From: Sulfurospirillum diekertiae
GTDB lineage: Bacteria > Campylobacterota > Campylobacteria > Campylobacterales > Sulfurospirillaceae
Reading direction: 5' to 3'
DNA length: 64,000 nucleotides
NCBI RefSeq assembly: GCF_011769985.2
Contig: NZ_CP039734.2
Coordinates: forward strand, 930,001-994,000
Below the pieces are notes generated by a model that did not search any database, was not told where the DNA came from, and was given only the letters and a program-made list of their open reading frames with translations. The first letter of the stretch is position 1. Each line of letters starts with the position of its first letter. Shown here in pieces: positions 8,115 to 17,491 of this stretch. The position numbers and the translations under genes are program-made.

Positions 8115-8131
8115 TAGGCTCCGAGTCTATT

Positions 8132-8203
8132 AGAATTCCTACAGAACTCTTTTGGTAACGGCTTTTACTCAAAGCCAGCAAACTTATATTAAGCCATAAA
8201 GGC
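8132..8203 (-). repeat. Structured intergenic element, copy B
   Basis: Lies between pepA and cheB, both on the minus strand. On that strand AGTGCC-N5-GGCTTA (GCC/GGC at 8193-8203) matches copy A base for base outside the loop. Stem 3 is GGCTTT/AAAGCC (8160-8165, 8171-8176). Stem 4 is AGAGTTC-TGTAG-GAATTCT (8132-8138, 8144-8150, one G-U pair). The linker CGTTACCAAA resembles CGTGAAA of copy A. Stem 1 is absent, replaced by the end of pepA. Confidence 0.65.
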
Positions 8204-8210
8204 ACTTTGA

Positions 8211-9662
8211 CTATTTTTTATTTTCTTCAAATATCCAGTAAAGATTCATTCGAATGCCAGCACCCGTTGCACCAAATTGGTTATAGCCCCATGCTTTTTC
8301 AGTATAAGCTGGCCCTGCAATATCTAAGTGAAGCCATTTGTCTTTATTCTCTTCTTCGATGAAATTATCTAAAAAGAGTCCAGCGGTAATAGCGCCACCG
8401 TAACGGCTAGAGCTGATGTTCGACATATCGGCAACGGAGCTTTTTAGAAGTTTTTTGAGGTACTTGTTAAACGGAAGTGCACCACTGAGCTCTCCACTAG
8501 CGGTTGCCGCTTTCAGCATAGAGTGTTTGAGTTCACTGCTGTGTCCCATAATACCGGTAGTGTATTCACCTAGCGCAACAACGCATGCACCTGTGAGTGT
8601 TGCCATATCGACCAAAAGATCAGGTTTAAGCTCTTGTGCATAACACAGACAATCTGCTAAAACCAAGCGACCTTCTGCATCCGTATTGCGTACTTCGATG
8701 GTTTTACCGTTCTTTGCGACCAAAACATCATCGGGTTTATAGGCATTGCCCCCAATCATATTCTCCGTTGCACCAATAATGGCATGGATTTCATAGGGAA
8801 GCTCAAGAGTCGCAGCTGCTTTTAAGATCGACATAGCCGCGGCTGCACCACTTTTATCTGCTTTCATGGTGACCATGTGCTCGCTTGGTTTTAAGCTAAG
8901 TCCACCGCTATCGTACGTGAGACCTTTTCCCACATACACAAGGCGTTTTTTGGCATTTTCAGGCTTATAGGTGAGGTGAATCAAGCGAGGAGGATGTACG
9001 CTGGCGCGATTGACAGCAAGAAAGGCATTCATCCCTTGGTCTTTTAAAAATACCTCGTCCATCACTTTACATGTAACGTTTGGAATCGAGGTTAAGGTTT
9101 GCGCCACTTTTGCGAGTGCAATCGGTGTCATATCTTCAGGAGTTGCATTGACGATCTCTTTCGCAAAATTGGTTGCTTCTGCAACAGCAGTCGCTGCGCG
9201 AAGGGCTTTATTTGCTGTTTCCATTGAAACATCGGTACGGCTATAATCGTCCAAACAGATCGTTATTTTTTCAATTTTAGAAGACTCTTTTTTGCTTTTA
9301 TACGTATCAAATGAATAGTTACCTAAAATGAAGCCTTCAACAAGTGCTTTAATATTCATGCCAGGACATTCGTGAGAGTATGTACCAATGGCAAGTGTTT
9401 TGACATTGGTTTTTTTAAGTGCACCCAGTGTATTGGAAGCCGCTAAACGAATTTCATCGGCATCAAGAGAATCGCACCCGACATACAGTGTTTTGCTTGT
9501 TGGTATGAAGAGAGTCTCTTCACTCTCACCTTTAAATCCTAAAAAGTGTAACGTTTCTTGATCGCTAATCCAGGAATGCGTTAAATCTTTATTGATCACA
9601 AAGACGATTTTAACGTCTGTTGCTGCCTCAGTTAATTTTTGATTGAGTAGTTCTATTTGCAT
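8211..9662 (-). CDS. pepA: Leucyl aminopeptidase (M17)
   Basis: Cytosolic two-metal aminopeptidase that releases N-terminal residues and takes part in peptide turnover; some homologues also bind DNA. The 483 residues match the family. The catalytic C-terminal domain carries KADKSGAAAAM near residue 270 and the signature NTDAEGRL near 328, which holds metal ligands and the catalytic arginine. The gene overlaps the end of the upstream dedA gene by 35 bases, so it is in the same transcript. A near copy of the 12-mer (9066-9077) encodes VTCK. Confidence 0.96.
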   Translation of the reverse strand: MQIELLNQKLTEAATDVKIVFVINKDLTHSWISDQETLHFLGFKGESEETLFIPTSKTLYVGCDSLDADEIRLAASNTLGALKKTNVKTLAIGTYSHECPGMNIKALVEGFILGNYSFDTYKSKKESSKIEKITICLDDYSRTDVSMETANKALRAATAVAEATNFAKEIVNATPEDMTPIALAKVAQTLTSIPNVTCKVMDEVFLKDQGMNAFLAVNRASVHPPRLIHLTYKPENAKKRLVYVGKGLTYDSGGLSLKPSEHMVTMKADKSGAAAAMSILKAAATLELPYEIHAIIGATENMIGGNAYKPDDVLVAKNGKTIEVRNTDAEGRLVLADCLCYAQELKPDLLVDMATLTGACVVALGEYTTGIMGHSSELKHSMLKAATASGELSGALPFNKYLKKLLKSSVADMSNISSSRYGGAITAGLFLDNFIEEENKDKWLHLDIAGPAYTEKAWGYNQFGATGAGIRMNLYWIFEENKK

Positions 9663-10341
9663 GTTTATCCTTAAATGTCTTATCAGTTACTTTATGAAAA
9701 TAATAGGAGATGCCACCTGCAACAATGGCGGCTATTGGAATAGCAAAATACCAGTGTGCTTTTGCCCAATGAATGACAATGAGAATTTCTTGACCAAAAT
9801 ACCATGTGGGAATAATTGTAAAAGATGCCCAAAACCATGCGGAAATAAGATTGATCAACGCAAACATTTTGCCACTATAACGTGTCAAACCTATGGAAAT
9901 AGGAATAACGGTACGTAATCCATAGAGGTAACGTTGTGCAAAGATAATAGGCCAGCCATGTTTTTTCAAAAGAACATGGGCAAGGGCGAGTTTTCGACGT
10001 TGACTCCTAAGTTTTTTATGAACCAATTTTTTATTAAAACGACCAATGTAAAAATAGACTTGATCTCCCGCAAAGCCGCCAAGTCCTGCCACGAAGATGG
10101 CAATAAAAAGGTGCATATCGCCTGTATGAGTCAATAAACCTGCCATGACAAGCCCAATTTCACCCTCCAACATTCCCCAAAAGAAGAGAATGATGTAGCC
10201 ATACTCTTTTAAGAGATAGATAAATTTATTTTCCAATCCACATACAGGTGCTAAGTAGAGGACATATCCAAGCGTTGAGAGTACGATTGTCATAAAGAGA
10301 GCAAATAGTTTTCCAGAATGTTTATTCATAAATTCATTCAT
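9628..10341 (-). CDS. DedA-family membrane protein
   Basis: Inner-membrane protein of the DedA/VTT superfamily; characterised members flip undecaprenyl phosphate or phospholipids. I place the start at the ATG at 10341 (237 residues), which has GGAT seven bases upstream and lies four bases past the trpB stop; a TTG at 10353 would extend it by four residues and overlap trpB. The membrane-embedded core includes YFYIGRFNKKLVHKK, RRKLALAHVLLKKHG and YLYGLRTVIPISIGLTRYSG. A paralogue at 57377 shares the GRxNKK, RRKLALxHxLxKKxG and YGLxTxxPxxIGxTxY pattern. It sits between trpB and pepA in a co-directional series. Confidence 0.88.
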   Translation of the reverse strand: MNEFMNKHSGKLFALFMTIVLSTLGYVLYLAPVCGLENKFIYLLKEYGYIILFFWGMLEGEIGLVMAGLLTHTGDMHLFIAIFVAGLGGFAGDQVYFYIGRFNKKLVHKKLRSQRRKLALAHVLLKKHGWPIIFAQRYLYGLRTVIPISIGLTRYSGKMFALINLISAWFWASFTIIPTWYFGQEILIVIHWAKAHWYFAIPIAAIVAGGISYYFHKVTDKTFKDKHANRTTQSKIN

Positions 10342-10345
10342 TGGC

Positions 10346-11551
10346 TTATCCAATATTCAAAATGGATTTTGCTTGCATCATGTCTTTATCGCCACGTCCT
10401 GAAAGATTGACAATAATGACTCTATTTTTGATCTCGTCTTTAGGAATTTTCTTCAAATATGCCACAGCATGTGCACTCTCAAAAGCAGGAATAATACCTT
10501 CTTTACGACTCAACCAGACAAAGGCATCGAGTGCTTCTTGATCGGTAATATGATCGTATTTTGCCGCACCTAACTCTTTAAGATACGCATGTTCAGGTCC
10601 AATGCCAGGGTAATCGAGTCCTGCTGAAATAGAGTGAGCTTCGAGTATCTGTCCATCATCATCTTGGAGAAGATAACTCATCTGTCCATGCAGTACTCCA
10701 GGGCTTCCTTTTGCGAGGGAACAGCCATGTTTATCCGTATCAATGCCAAGACCACCTGCTTCGATACCGACACAGGTCACCCCTTCTTCGCCTAAGAAAT
10801 GGCTAAAAATACCCATTGCGTTGCTACCACCACCAATACAGGCAACAACCATGTCAGGAAGGCGTTTTTCTTTGACCAAAATTTGCGCTTTTGCTTCATA
10901 ACCGATGATGGCTTGAAAATCACGTACCATCATAGGATATGGATGAGGGCCTGCAACGGTTCCGATAATGTAAAAAGTATCTCGAGCATGAGTGACCCAG
11001 TAACGAATCGCCTCATTCATCGCATCCTTAAGTGTTTTACTACCACTTTTAACGGCGTGTACTTTTGCGCCTAAAAGCTTCATACGAAAAACATTGAGCT
11101 CTTGTCTCTCAACATCTTTTTCTCCCATAAACACTTCGCATTCAAGTCCCAAAAGTGCCGCGACGGTTGCTGTTGCAACACCATGTTGCCCCGCACCGGT
11201 TTCTGCAATGACACGTTTTTTACCCATTTTTTTAGCGATTAAGCCTTGTACAATGGTATTATTGATCTTATGTGCACCTGTATGGTTAAGGTCTTCACGT
11301 TTGAGATAAACTTTAGCACCTAACTCTTGAGAAATATTTTTCGCGAAATAAAGTGATGAAGGGCGTCCTACATAATCTTTCATGTAGTGATCCACTTCAG
11401 TCCAAAAATTTTCATTAAAGCGAAGGTTCTGGTACTCTTTTTCAAGTTCTAACAGAACAGGCATCAGTGTTTCAGGAACAAAGCGTCCACCAAAAATACC
11501 AAAATGGCCATTGTGATCAGGGTCGAATTTTGAAGCTCTAGGAATATACAT
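10346..11551 (-). CDS. trpB: Tryptophan synthase beta chain, stand-alone copy
   Basis: PLP enzyme that joins indole and serine to make tryptophan. The 401 residues, the opening [19 protein letters not shown] and the overall length fit TrpB1 rather than the longer TrpB2. The PLP lysine is in GAHKINNT and the phosphate-binding loop is GGGSNAMG. No trpA or other trp gene is adjacent; it lies between apt (sharing base 11551) and dedA. It either complements a trp operon elsewhere or is a second copy that salvages indole. Coupling to apt suggests co-expression with a purine salvage gene. Confidence 0.94.
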   Translation of the reverse strand: MYIPRASKFDPDHNGHFGIFGGRFVPETLMPVLLELEKEYQNLRFNENFWTEVDHYMKDYVGRPSSLYFAKNISQELGAKVYLKREDLNHTGAHKINNTIVQGLIAKKMGKKRVIAETGAGQHGVATATVAALLGLECEVFMGEKDVERQELNVFRMKLLGAKVHAVKSGSKTLKDAMNEAIRYWVTHARDTFYIIGTVAGPHPYPMMVRDFQAIIGYEAKAQILVKEKRLPDMVVACIGGGSNAMGIFSHFLGEEGVTCVGIEAGGLGIDTDKHGCSLAKGSPGVLHGQMSYLLQDDDGQILEAHSISAGLDYPGIGPEHAYLKELGAAKYDHITDQEALDAFVWLSRKEGIIPAFESAHAVAYLKKIPKDEIKNRVIIVNLSGRGDKDMMQAKSILNIG

Positions 11552-12108
11552 TAAAATACCTCTAATACAGAATAGACAGAAGTTGTTTTTTTGATATCAA
11601 GATCCCCTTGTAAAAAAGTAAGGTTGATCACAAAGCACGCTTCAACACATTCTTCTCCTGCTTTATTAATAAGATTGACTGCAGCTGTGGCTGTGCCGCC
11701 TGTTGCAATTAAGTCGTCGATTAGGAGTACTCTTGGTTTTGATGTGGTTATAGCTGAAAATGCGTCGATGTGTATACAAACTTCATCAACGCCATACTCC
11801 AATGAGTATTTTTCGCTGATCGTTGTGTAGGGAAGTTTGCCCGGTTTTCGAATAGGGACAAAACGTGTTTTAAGACGTGCTGCTAATGCAGCCCCAAAGA
11901 TAAATCCACGGCTTTCGATACCAGCAATATAATCAATTTTCATAGTCGAATAACGATCAACCAAATGGTCTATCAAGAGTGTAAATGCTTTAGCATCGCC
12001 TAGGAGAGTGGTAATATCCTTAAATTTGATGCCAGGTTTTGGGAAATCTTCAATTTCTCGAACAGAATTTAAAAGATAAATTTTATCAGCTTCACTTAAA
12101 TGATTCAT
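11551..12108 (-). CDS. apt: Adenine phosphoribosyltransferase
   Basis: Purine salvage enzyme that makes AMP from adenine and PRPP in the cytoplasm. The 185 residues have the typical length. The PRPP-binding motif [18 protein letters not shown] lies near residues 127-144, and the flexible-loop and adenine-site region [17 protein letters not shown] lies near 54-70. Its stop overlaps the start of trpB by one base. Copy C of the structured element and an exact 12-mer fill the 149-bp gap upstream, so its leader is highly structured. Confidence 0.95.
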   Translation of the reverse strand: MNHLSEADKIYLLNSVREIEDFPKPGIKFKDITTLLGDAKAFTLLIDHLVDRYSTMKIDYIAGIESRGFIFGAALAARLKTRFVPIRKPGKLPYTTISEKYSLEYGVDEVCIHIDAFSAITTSKPRVLLIDDLIATGGTATAAVNLINKAGEECVEACFVINLTFLQGDLDIKKTTSVYSVLEVF

Positions 12109-12132
12109 AGAAAACCTTTTTCATTTGAATAT

Positions 12133-12204
12133 GCCTTCTAAGCAAAACTTAAAAAGCTACGTTATTTAGCCACTTGGGCGCTAAAGTTTGCCTCTTGAGG
12201 GGCA
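12133..12204 (-). repeat. Structured intergenic element, copy C
   Basis: Fills the gap before apt, read on the minus strand. Stem 1 is the TGCC(C)CTC/GAGGCA pair (12189-12204). Stem 2 is GCC-N5-GGC (12169-12179). Stem 3 is a 10-bp stem with G-U pairs and loop TTTTG (12133-12142, 12148-12157). It matches copy A closely: TTCTGCC, GAGGCAA, GTGGCTAA and GTAGCTTTTT occur in the same order. Stem 4 is replaced by the apt start region. The 12-mer at 12213 lies just 5' of it. Confidence 0.75.
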
Positions 12205-12212
12205 GAAAAATA

Positions 12213-12224
12213 TTTACATGTAAA
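12213..12224. repeat. TTTACATGTAAA palindrome next to element copy C
   Basis: Exact intergenic copy between the coiled-coil membrane-protein gene and apt, directly 5' of the structured element on the minus strand. Confidence 0.95.
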
Positions 12225-12257
12225 AGGAGAAAGAAAAAGAGTAACTTTTTAAACGAA

Positions 12258-12596
12258 TTATAAAAGTGCCTCGATCTTTCCTTCAAGCTCTTTAATGTGC
12301 TGGCGGAGTTTGTCTCCTTCCATGCGGTACTGACTGTTGCGTGTACGAAGTGATTTTAGGTCATTTTTGACTTTTTTAAGTTCATCACTTAAAATATCAA
12401 TATTGCCTAAAGAGCGTTGCAATTGCACTTGGTATTTGCGGATAACCACTTCGGCATCATTGAGGGTTTGTTTAACGACAATGTTACTGCGCTTTTCTTT
12501 ACGTAAAAGCGTTTTGAAGTAAAACACCATAATCAATAAGTACATGCAAGCGGAAAAAAGTACCGTTGCGATAACCCAGTCAAGTGCCATAGTCAT
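12258..12596 (-). CDS. Small membrane-anchored coiled-coil protein
   Basis: A 112-residue protein with one N-terminal transmembrane segment (about 7-28) followed by a charged coiled coil over roughly 45-110. The coiled coil contains heptad-like stretches such as LSDELKKVKNDLKSLRTRN and LRQHIKELEGKIEALL. No enzymatic motif is visible. I recall a similar small protein between rpiB and apt in Campylobacter, so it is conserved but uncharacterised; a scaffold or anchor role is plausible. The ATG overlaps the rpiB stop as ATGA, indicating translational coupling. Confidence 0.85.
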   Translation of the reverse strand: MTMALDWVIATVLFSACMYLLIMVFYFKTLLRKEKRSNIVVKQTLNDAEVVIRKYQVQLQRSLGNIDILSDELKKVKNDLKSLRTRNSQYRMEGDKLRQHIKELEGKIEALL

Positions 12597-13021
12597 AACT
12601 CTATTTTCTTAACACGATCAGCGTGTCTGCCACCTTCAAATGAGGTAGCACACCATGCTTTGAGCATGGATTCAATAACACCTAGCCCAACAATACGTTG
12701 ACCAAAACAGAGTACATTCGCATCATTGTGTGCGCGTGCCATTTCTGCTGTATACGCATCATGACAAAGCGCTGCACGAATACCAATATGCTTATTGGCG
12801 GCCAAGCTCATACCGATACCTGAGCCACAGATAAGAATTCCCTGTGTTGTACTGTTATTGAGAACTTCAAGGCAAAGTGCATGAGCATAATCAGGATAAT
12901 CAACACGTTGATCGTTAAACGGTCCAAGATCAATGACTTCATGACCCATATGGTTTAACAGTGCAATGACATCGGGTTTGATGGCAATGCCTGCATGATC
13001 GGTTGCGATAAAAAACTTCAA
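12593..13021 (-). CDS. rpiB: Ribose-5-phosphate isomerase B
   Basis: Interconverts ribose 5-phosphate and ribulose 5-phosphate in the non-oxidative pentose phosphate pathway. The 142 residues show the RpiB/LacA fold: FIATDHAGIAIK at the start and LICGSGIGMSLAANK around residues 63-77, holding the catalytic cysteine. The start codon is TTG at 13021, with AGGA seven bases upstream; no ATG lies in frame nearby. It overlaps the coiled-coil gene by four bases. The PRPP precursor it supplies is used by the downstream apt, which makes the cluster metabolically sensible. Confidence 0.95.
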   Translation of the reverse strand: MKFFIATDHAGIAIKPDVIALLNHMGHEVIDLGPFNDQRVDYPDYAHALCLEVLNNSTTQGILICGSGIGMSLAANKHIGIRAALCHDAYTAEMARAHNDANVLCFGQRIVGLGVIESMLKAWCATSFEGGRHADRVKKIEL

Positions 13022-13085
13022 GGAAATGTCCTTTAACTAGGTAATAGAAATGATTATATCACAAGGATTATTAGAAATTCCAAAA

Positions 13086-13109
13086 ACAGACTCCCCATAG
13101 GAAGCCTGT
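13086..13109 (-). terminator. Rho-independent terminator after the M50 protease gene
   Basis: On the minus strand a 10-bp stem with two G-U pairs (13100-13109 with 13086-13095, loop TATG) is followed by TTTTT. The stem overlaps the protease stop codon, so it separates the folD-lepB-M50 unit from rpiB. Confidence 0.8.
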
Positions 13110-13759
13110 TAATATAACCATCCAATTACGTAGCGAATGGGTAGAAAAAAGTAGTGTGACAGGGGTGTTGCAATGAAAACAATCAGAATGATCATGCCAT
13201 AACGCTCTAATGATTCATAAAAGCGCACGAGCGCGTTCCATCCAAAGATGATACCAAGATAGGTGAGGGCGTGTGAACCATCTAAGGGTGGAATGGGATA
13301 GAGATTGAAAAGCCCTAAAACAACGTTGTAAATCAGTGACTGGATTAAAAAAAAGATGACAAAAACTTCAATAAAGTTGCTTGCATTTCTTAGATCAGGT
13401 AAAAAACTCAACATGCCTGCGCACAGAAGGGCTAGCGTGAAGTTGTAAGCAATACCTGCTAAAGAGACATAAATAGCCGCTTTATAGCCACCATTTCTAA
13501 TGACGGTGGGTATATAAATCGGTACAGGTTTTGCCCAACCGAACATAAAAGGAGCACCACTAAAAAAGAGGACAGCTGGAACAATGATCGTTCCTACAAG
13601 ATCAACGTGAACGATGGGGTTGATGCTCAAACGACCTTGGTATTTAGCCGTAGTGTCACCATAACGATATGCGACATATCCATGCATAATCTCATGGCCA
13701 ATGATCGCTACCATAAGAGCTAAAACGGTAGCACTGATCTCAATAATTTTAACTTCCAT
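13109..13759 (-). CDS. Site-2 protease-type membrane metalloprotease (M50)
   Basis: A 216-residue integral membrane zinc protease of the compact S2P group without a PDZ domain. The zinc motif HEIMH is at residues 22-26 in the first transmembrane segment, and the third-ligand motif YPIPPLDGSHAL is near 157-168. Four to six hydrophobic segments are visible. S2P proteases cleave transmembrane anchors of anti-sigma factors or remnant signal peptides; the substrate here is unknown. Its start overlaps the last base of lepB, so the two membrane proteases are expressed together. Confidence 0.9.
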   Translation of the reverse strand: MEVKIIEISATVLALMVAIIGHEIMHGYVAYRYGDTTAKYQGRLSINPIVHVDLVGTIIVPAVLFFSGAPFMFGWAKPVPIYIPTVIRNGGYKAAIYVSLAGIAYNFTLALLCAGMLSFLPDLRNASNFIEVFVIFFLIQSLIYNVVLGLFNLYPIPPLDGSHALTYLGIIFGWNALVRFYESLERYGMIILIVFIATPLSHYFFLPIRYVIGWLY

Positions 13760-14586
13760 TAGAAAAAGTTCTCATCGTATTGCATGGATTCGACAAAGCG
13801 ACCAATGCGGTTCCATCTGATTTTATAGTCATCATCCCATGAAAAATAGATAAACCAAGGCTTTCCGACAATGAGGCTATAAGGGACACTTCCCCAAAAA
13901 CGGCTATCGTTAGAGTGGTCGCGGTTATCGCCCATCATAAAATAGTTATCTTTTTCTACTTTGGCATAAAAAGCGTTAAATCCATAGCCAGAAATACTTG
14001 GAAGTTCCTGTACTTGAGCAGGTTTCATGAAAAGTTGATTTGCCCCTAAGTGCAGTACCATTTGTTGAAAGAGATCAACGGAGTCATCATAGTGAATGCC
14101 ATGAAATTTTTCAATATAAGGGTTATTGACCCAAAGTTTACCGGCAATCGTTTTGATTTTTTCAGCAGGATAGTTGGCTTTAATATATTCATCTCCCTCG
14201 CTGAAGTGAATGTAGAGATTTTTCTCTTGGAAAAGAATTTCATCCCCTTCTGTTGCGACACAACGTTTAACATAATGAACTTTGATATCTTTGGGATAGC
14301 GAAAAACGACAATATCCCCACGCTCAGGTCTATTTCCTTCAATGAGATGTCCATTGCCTTTAAAATCAGGCAAAACAGGAATTTCAAGCCAAGGAAGATG
14401 CGGTGTTGGAATACCATAAACAAATTTTTTCACAAAAAGATGATCACCAATCAAAAGGGTTTTAATCATCGAACCACTAGGAATAACAAAGGCTTGTGCG
14501 ACAAAAAAGATAACAAATAAAACAATAATAAGTGTACCTGTCCAGCTATTGGAAAAGTGGTAAAAACGGTTGAGTAAATTTTTCAT
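13759..14586 (-). CDS. lepB: Signal peptidase I
   Basis: Cleaves signal peptides from exported proteins at the outer face of the inner membrane. The 275 residues hold one N-terminal transmembrane segment (about 17-34), the catalytic Ser39 in PSGSM and the general-base Lys107 in VHYVKRCVATEGDE. The C-terminal GDNRDHSNDSRFWG box is also present. It sits 12 bases after folD and overlaps the M50 protease gene by one base. Confidence 0.96.
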   Translation of the reverse strand: MKNLLNRFYHFSNSWTGTLIIVLFVIFFVAQAFVIPSGSMIKTLLIGDHLFVKKFVYGIPTPHLPWLEIPVLPDFKGNGHLIEGNRPERGDIVVFRYPKDIKVHYVKRCVATEGDEILFQEKNLYIHFSEGDEYIKANYPAEKIKTIAGKLWVNNPYIEKFHGIHYDDSVDLFQQMVLHLGANQLFMKPAQVQELPSISGYGFNAFYAKVEKDNYFMMGDNRDHSNDSRFWGSVPYSLIVGKPWFIYFSWDDDYKIRWNRIGRFVESMQYDENFF

Positions 14587-14598
14587 AGTTTTCCTAAA

Positions 14599-15441
14599 TT
14601 ATAAACGCTGTTCGGCAGCTTTAATGGTATTTTCGAGTAACATGGCAATCGTCATGGGGCCAACTCCTCCTGGAACGGGAGTAATGTAACTGCATTTTGG
14701 AGCAACATTGGCAAAGTCAACATCACCCACAAGGCGTCCTTCTTCAGTTTTGTTGATACCAATATCAATCACCATGGCACCCTCTTTAATCATGTCGGCA
14801 GTAATGAGATTTCGTTTACCTACGCCTACAATGACTAGGTCAGCTTTTTGGGTATGTGCTTTAAGATCTTTGGTGAAAATATGGCAAATATCAACCGTTG
14901 CGCCTGCATTTAAAAGCAGATTCATCATCGGTTTTCCAACAATATTACTAGCACCCACAACACACGCATCAAGTCCTTTCGGATCGATATTGTAGTGTGC
15001 TAAAAGACGCATAACACCCAGTGGTGTGCAAGGTACAAAGCTGTCGAGTCCTGCGACTAAACGACCCACATTGAAGGGATGAAAGCCATCGACATCTTTT
15101 TTAGGATCAATCGCCTCAATAATTTTTGTGGTATCAATGTGTTTTGGGAGAGGAAGTTGAACAAGGACTCCATCAATATTTGGGTTGTTGTTAATCATCG
15201 TAATGGTTTCTAAAATTTTTTCTTGTGAAATAGTAGTTGGCATTTTATGAATAATCGAATAAACACCCGCTGCATCACACGCTTTTTCTTTCATTTTGAC
15301 ATAGGTTTGGCTCGCCGCATCATCACCGACTAAAATGACGGCAAGACCGGGAGTAATGCCTTTAAGATTAAGGGCATCGCTCTGTGTTTTGAGCTCTATT
15401 TTGATTTGATCTGACAGTGCTTTCCCATCGAGGATCTGCAT
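14599..15441 (-). CDS. folD: Bifunctional methylenetetrahydrofolate dehydrogenase/cyclohydrolase
   Basis: Converts 5,10-methylene-THF to 10-formyl-THF in two steps, using NADP. The 280 residues have the normal FolD length. Landmarks are the catalytic YVKMKEKACDAAG near residues 51-63, VQLPLPKHI near 98 and the nucleotide-binding VVGASNIVGKPM near 160. The end TPVPGGVGPMTIAMLL is the C-terminal family signature. It heads the folD-lepB-M50 unit on the minus strand and is divergent from the cytochrome gene. Confidence 0.97.
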   Translation of the reverse strand: MQILDGKALSDQIKIELKTQSDALNLKGITPGLAVILVGDDAASQTYVKMKEKACDAAGVYSIIHKMPTTISQEKILETITMINNNPNIDGVLVQLPLPKHIDTTKIIEAIDPKKDVDGFHPFNVGRLVAGLDSFVPCTPLGVMRLLAHYNIDPKGLDACVVGASNIVGKPMMNLLLNAGATVDICHIFTKDLKAHTQKADLVIVGVGKRNLITADMIKEGAMVIDIGINKTEEGRLVGDVDFANVAPKCSYITPVPGGVGPMTIAMLLENTIKAAEQRL

Positions 15442-15511
15442 TCAAACATCCTTTTAGTTCATTTTTGATACTATACCAAATTACGAATAAAGAGAGGATA
15501 AAGTAGTTTTG

Positions 15512-15856
15512 ATGCGGTTTTTGCTTACATGTAACGTGTTCCTATTTTTGTCTATAACACCACTTTTGAGTGAGGATTTTATCTCTAAAATGGAGTATGC
15601 GAAGATGCTCTATTCTAACCCTAGAGGCATTGGCTGTAACAAATGTCATGGTGAAAAAGCTGAAGGTGCTATTATCTCAAAATACATCTCAAGAGGTAAA
15701 GAAGTGACCCTCTCTGCACCTGCGATTACCAGCGTTTCTAAAGAACGCTTTTTTCAAGCTTTGACGTCTCAACATAGAGTCATGCCGACTTATTTTTTAA
15801 CATGGCAGGAGATTGATAGTTTGTATTATTACGTCTCAAGTGAAGTGAAAAAGTAG
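15512..15856 (+). CDS. Small periplasmic mono-heme cytochrome c
   Basis: A 114-residue exported class I-type cytochrome. A short signal peptide covers about residues 1-20. The single heme-attachment motif CNKCH is at residues 42-46, and the likely axial methionine is in HRVMPTYF near 92. I start it at the ATG at 15512; a TTG one codon earlier is possible. AGAGAGGA lies about a dozen bases upstream, farther than usual. A near copy of the 12-mer (15524-15535) encodes LTCN inside the signal peptide. Its electron-transfer partner is unknown. Confidence 0.85.
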   Translation: MRFLLTCNVFLFLSITPLLSEDFISKMEYAKMLYSNPRGIGCNKCHGEKAEGAIISKYISRGKEVTLSAPAITSVSKERFFQALTSQHRVMPTYFLTWQEIDSLYYYVSSEVKK

Positions 15857-15911
15857 TTTGTATAGAAACTTTCTGTAAAATTTTAAAAAATAATCAATGA
15901 GGATCATGAAA

Positions 15912-17198
15912 ATGCACTATGATAAAAGCATTAAAGCATATGAAAAAGCTCAAAATGTCATTCCTGGTGGTGTAGATTCTCCTGTACGCGCGTTTAAAAG
16001 CGTAGGAGGAACACCTCTGTTTATCAAAAAAGGCGAGGGTGCGTATCTTTTTGATGTCGATCACAATCGTTATGTCGATTACGTCCAAAGTTGGGGACCC
16101 CTTATCTTTGGGCATGCTAATAAAACCATCGAAAAAGCGGTCATTAAAGCGGTTAAAAAAGGGCTCAGTTTTGGAGCACCTACGAAAGCAGAAACAAAAC
16201 TTGCAAGCCTCATCTGCTCGCTCTTTCCTGAAATTGATAAAGTTCGTTTTGTCAGTAGTGGAACAGAGGCGGTTATGAGTGCGATTAGACTCGCGCGAGG
16301 CTTTACATGTAAAGATGATATTATCAAATTTGAGGGTTGCTACCATGGGCACAGTGACTCCCTTTTAGTACAAGCAGGCAGTGGCGCTGTGACCTTTGGA
16401 ACGCCTAGTTCTCCAGGTGTTCCCGCCGATCTTACGAAACATACGCTTTTAGCCAAATACAATGATATTAAAAGTGTCAAAGAGTGTTTTAAAAACTCTA
16501 AAAACATTGCCTGTATTATTATCGAACCACTGGCCGGCAATATGGGTTTTGTTCCTGCTGATGCAAAATTTTTGGAAGAGTTAAGAGTTTTATGTGATAA
16601 ACATGGAACACTGCTTATTTTTGATGAGGTCATGAGCGGTTTTAGAGCAAGCCTCAAAGGGGCACAAGGAATTTATTCAACCGTACCCGATTTGGTAACG
16701 TTTGGAAAAGTCATTGGTGGCGGTATGCCCGTGGGTGCCTTTGGTGGACGTGCTGAAATCATGGATAAACTCTCTCCTGATGGTCCAGTCTACCAAGCAG
16801 GAACACTGAGTGGAAATCCTGTGGCGATGGCAGCAGGACTCGCTTCATTAGAGCAAATTATGGATGATGAAGCGTTGTATATTAGACTTGAAAAAAAGGC
16901 TAAGAGACTGGTGGAGGGACTTAAAGAAGCTGCTCAGGTATCGGGTATTTCGCTTCAAGTTTCAGCCATTGGTTCCATGTTTGGCTTTTTCTTTAATGAC
17001 AAACCCGTGAAAAATTTTGAGGATGCTCTTAAAAGTAATACTACATGTTTTGCTGCCTTTCATCAAGGTATGCTACGTGAGGGTTTTTACTTTGCGTGCT
17101 CTCAGTTTGAAACAGGTTTTATCTCTGATGCTATAAGTGATGAGATGATTGAAGAGACCATTGAGGCAGCGATTAAAGTATTTGAAGAGATTGCATGA
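15912..17198 (+). CDS. hemL: Glutamate-1-semialdehyde 2,1-aminomutase
   Basis: PLP enzyme that makes 5-aminolevulinate for heme and siroheme through the C5 pathway. I place the start at the ATG at 15912 (428 residues), because GAGGA at 15899-15903 is eight bases upstream; the ATGs at 15897 and 15906 are too close to it. The N-terminus [23 protein letters not shown] trimmed to family signature [12 protein letters not shown] is diagnostic, and the PLP lysine is in [18 protein letters not shown]. An exact 12-mer (16302-16313) encodes FTCK within RGFTCKDDI. The last codons overlap the next gene as ATGA. Confidence 0.97.
   Translation: MHYDKSIKAYEKAQNVIPGGVDSPVRAFKSVGGTPLFIKKGEGAYLFDVDHNRYVDYVQSWGPLIFGHANKTIEKAVIKAVKKGLSFGAPTKAETKLASLICSLFPEIDKVRFVSSGTEAVMSAIRLARGFTCKDDIIKFEGCYHGHSDSLLVQAGSGAVTFGTPSSPGVPADLTKHTLLAKYNDIKSVKECFKNSKNIACIIIEPLAGNMGFVPADAKFLEELRVLCDKHGTLLIFDEVMSGFRASLKGAQGIYSTVPDLVTFGKVIGGGMPVGAFGGRAEIMDKLSPDGPVYQAGTLSGNPVAMAAGLASLEQIMDDEALYIRLEKKAKRLVEGLKEAAQVSGISLQVSAIGSMFGFFFNDKPVKNFEDALKSNTTCFAAFHQGMLREGFYFACSQFETGFISDAISDEMIEETIEAAIKVFEEIA
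16302..16313. repeat. TTTACATGTAAA palindrome inside hemL
   Basis: Exact copy extended to the 14-mer CTTTACATGTAAAG, read as FTCK in frame. Confidence 0.95.
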
Positions 17199-17491
17199 GT
17201 GAAAAACCAAAATACGGCAAACTGATCGAAGGGGCTGAACAGCTCTCATTAGGCATTTCCATTGTGGTAGCAGTGCTCATTGGTATTGGTGTTGGTATGT
17301 TAATGAGCAATGTGTTTAACACCCCATGGCTTTTATGGGTTGGTGTTTTTTGGGGAGTGGGTGGCGCTATTTTAAATGTCTACAAAGCTTACAAAAAAAA
17401 TGTCGCTTCTTTAGATGAACTCAAAGATGATGTACGTTATAAAAAATACCAACAACCTAAAGATGATGATGAAGATGACGACGACAAGTAG
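17195..17491 (+). CDS. AtpZ/AtpI-like small membrane protein
   Basis: A 98-residue protein with two transmembrane segments (about 17-39 and 45-66) and a very acidic C-terminal tail of Asp and Glu. Size, the glycine-rich first helix ([13 protein letters not shown]) and topology fit the AtpI/AtpZ family that accompanies F-type ATP synthases, although no atp gene is nearby. Its ATG overlaps the hemL stop and its 3' end overlaps the next gene, so it is part of the hemL transcript. A role in ATP synthase assembly or Mg transport is inferred from the family only. Confidence 0.75.
   Translation: MSEKPKYGKLIEGAEQLSLGISIVVAVLIGIGVGMLMSNVFNTPWLLWVGVFWGVGGAILNVYKAYKKNVASLDELKDDVRYKKYQQPKDDDEDDDDK

Noticed and set aside
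10346-11551. TrpB2-type salvage enzyme
   Set aside because: Length and N-terminal signature fit TrpB1.
17415-17474. Upstream start of the membrane protein before mqnC
   Set aside because: It adds a Met/Asn/Lys low-complexity stretch that is the out-of-frame shadow of the preceding acidic tail.
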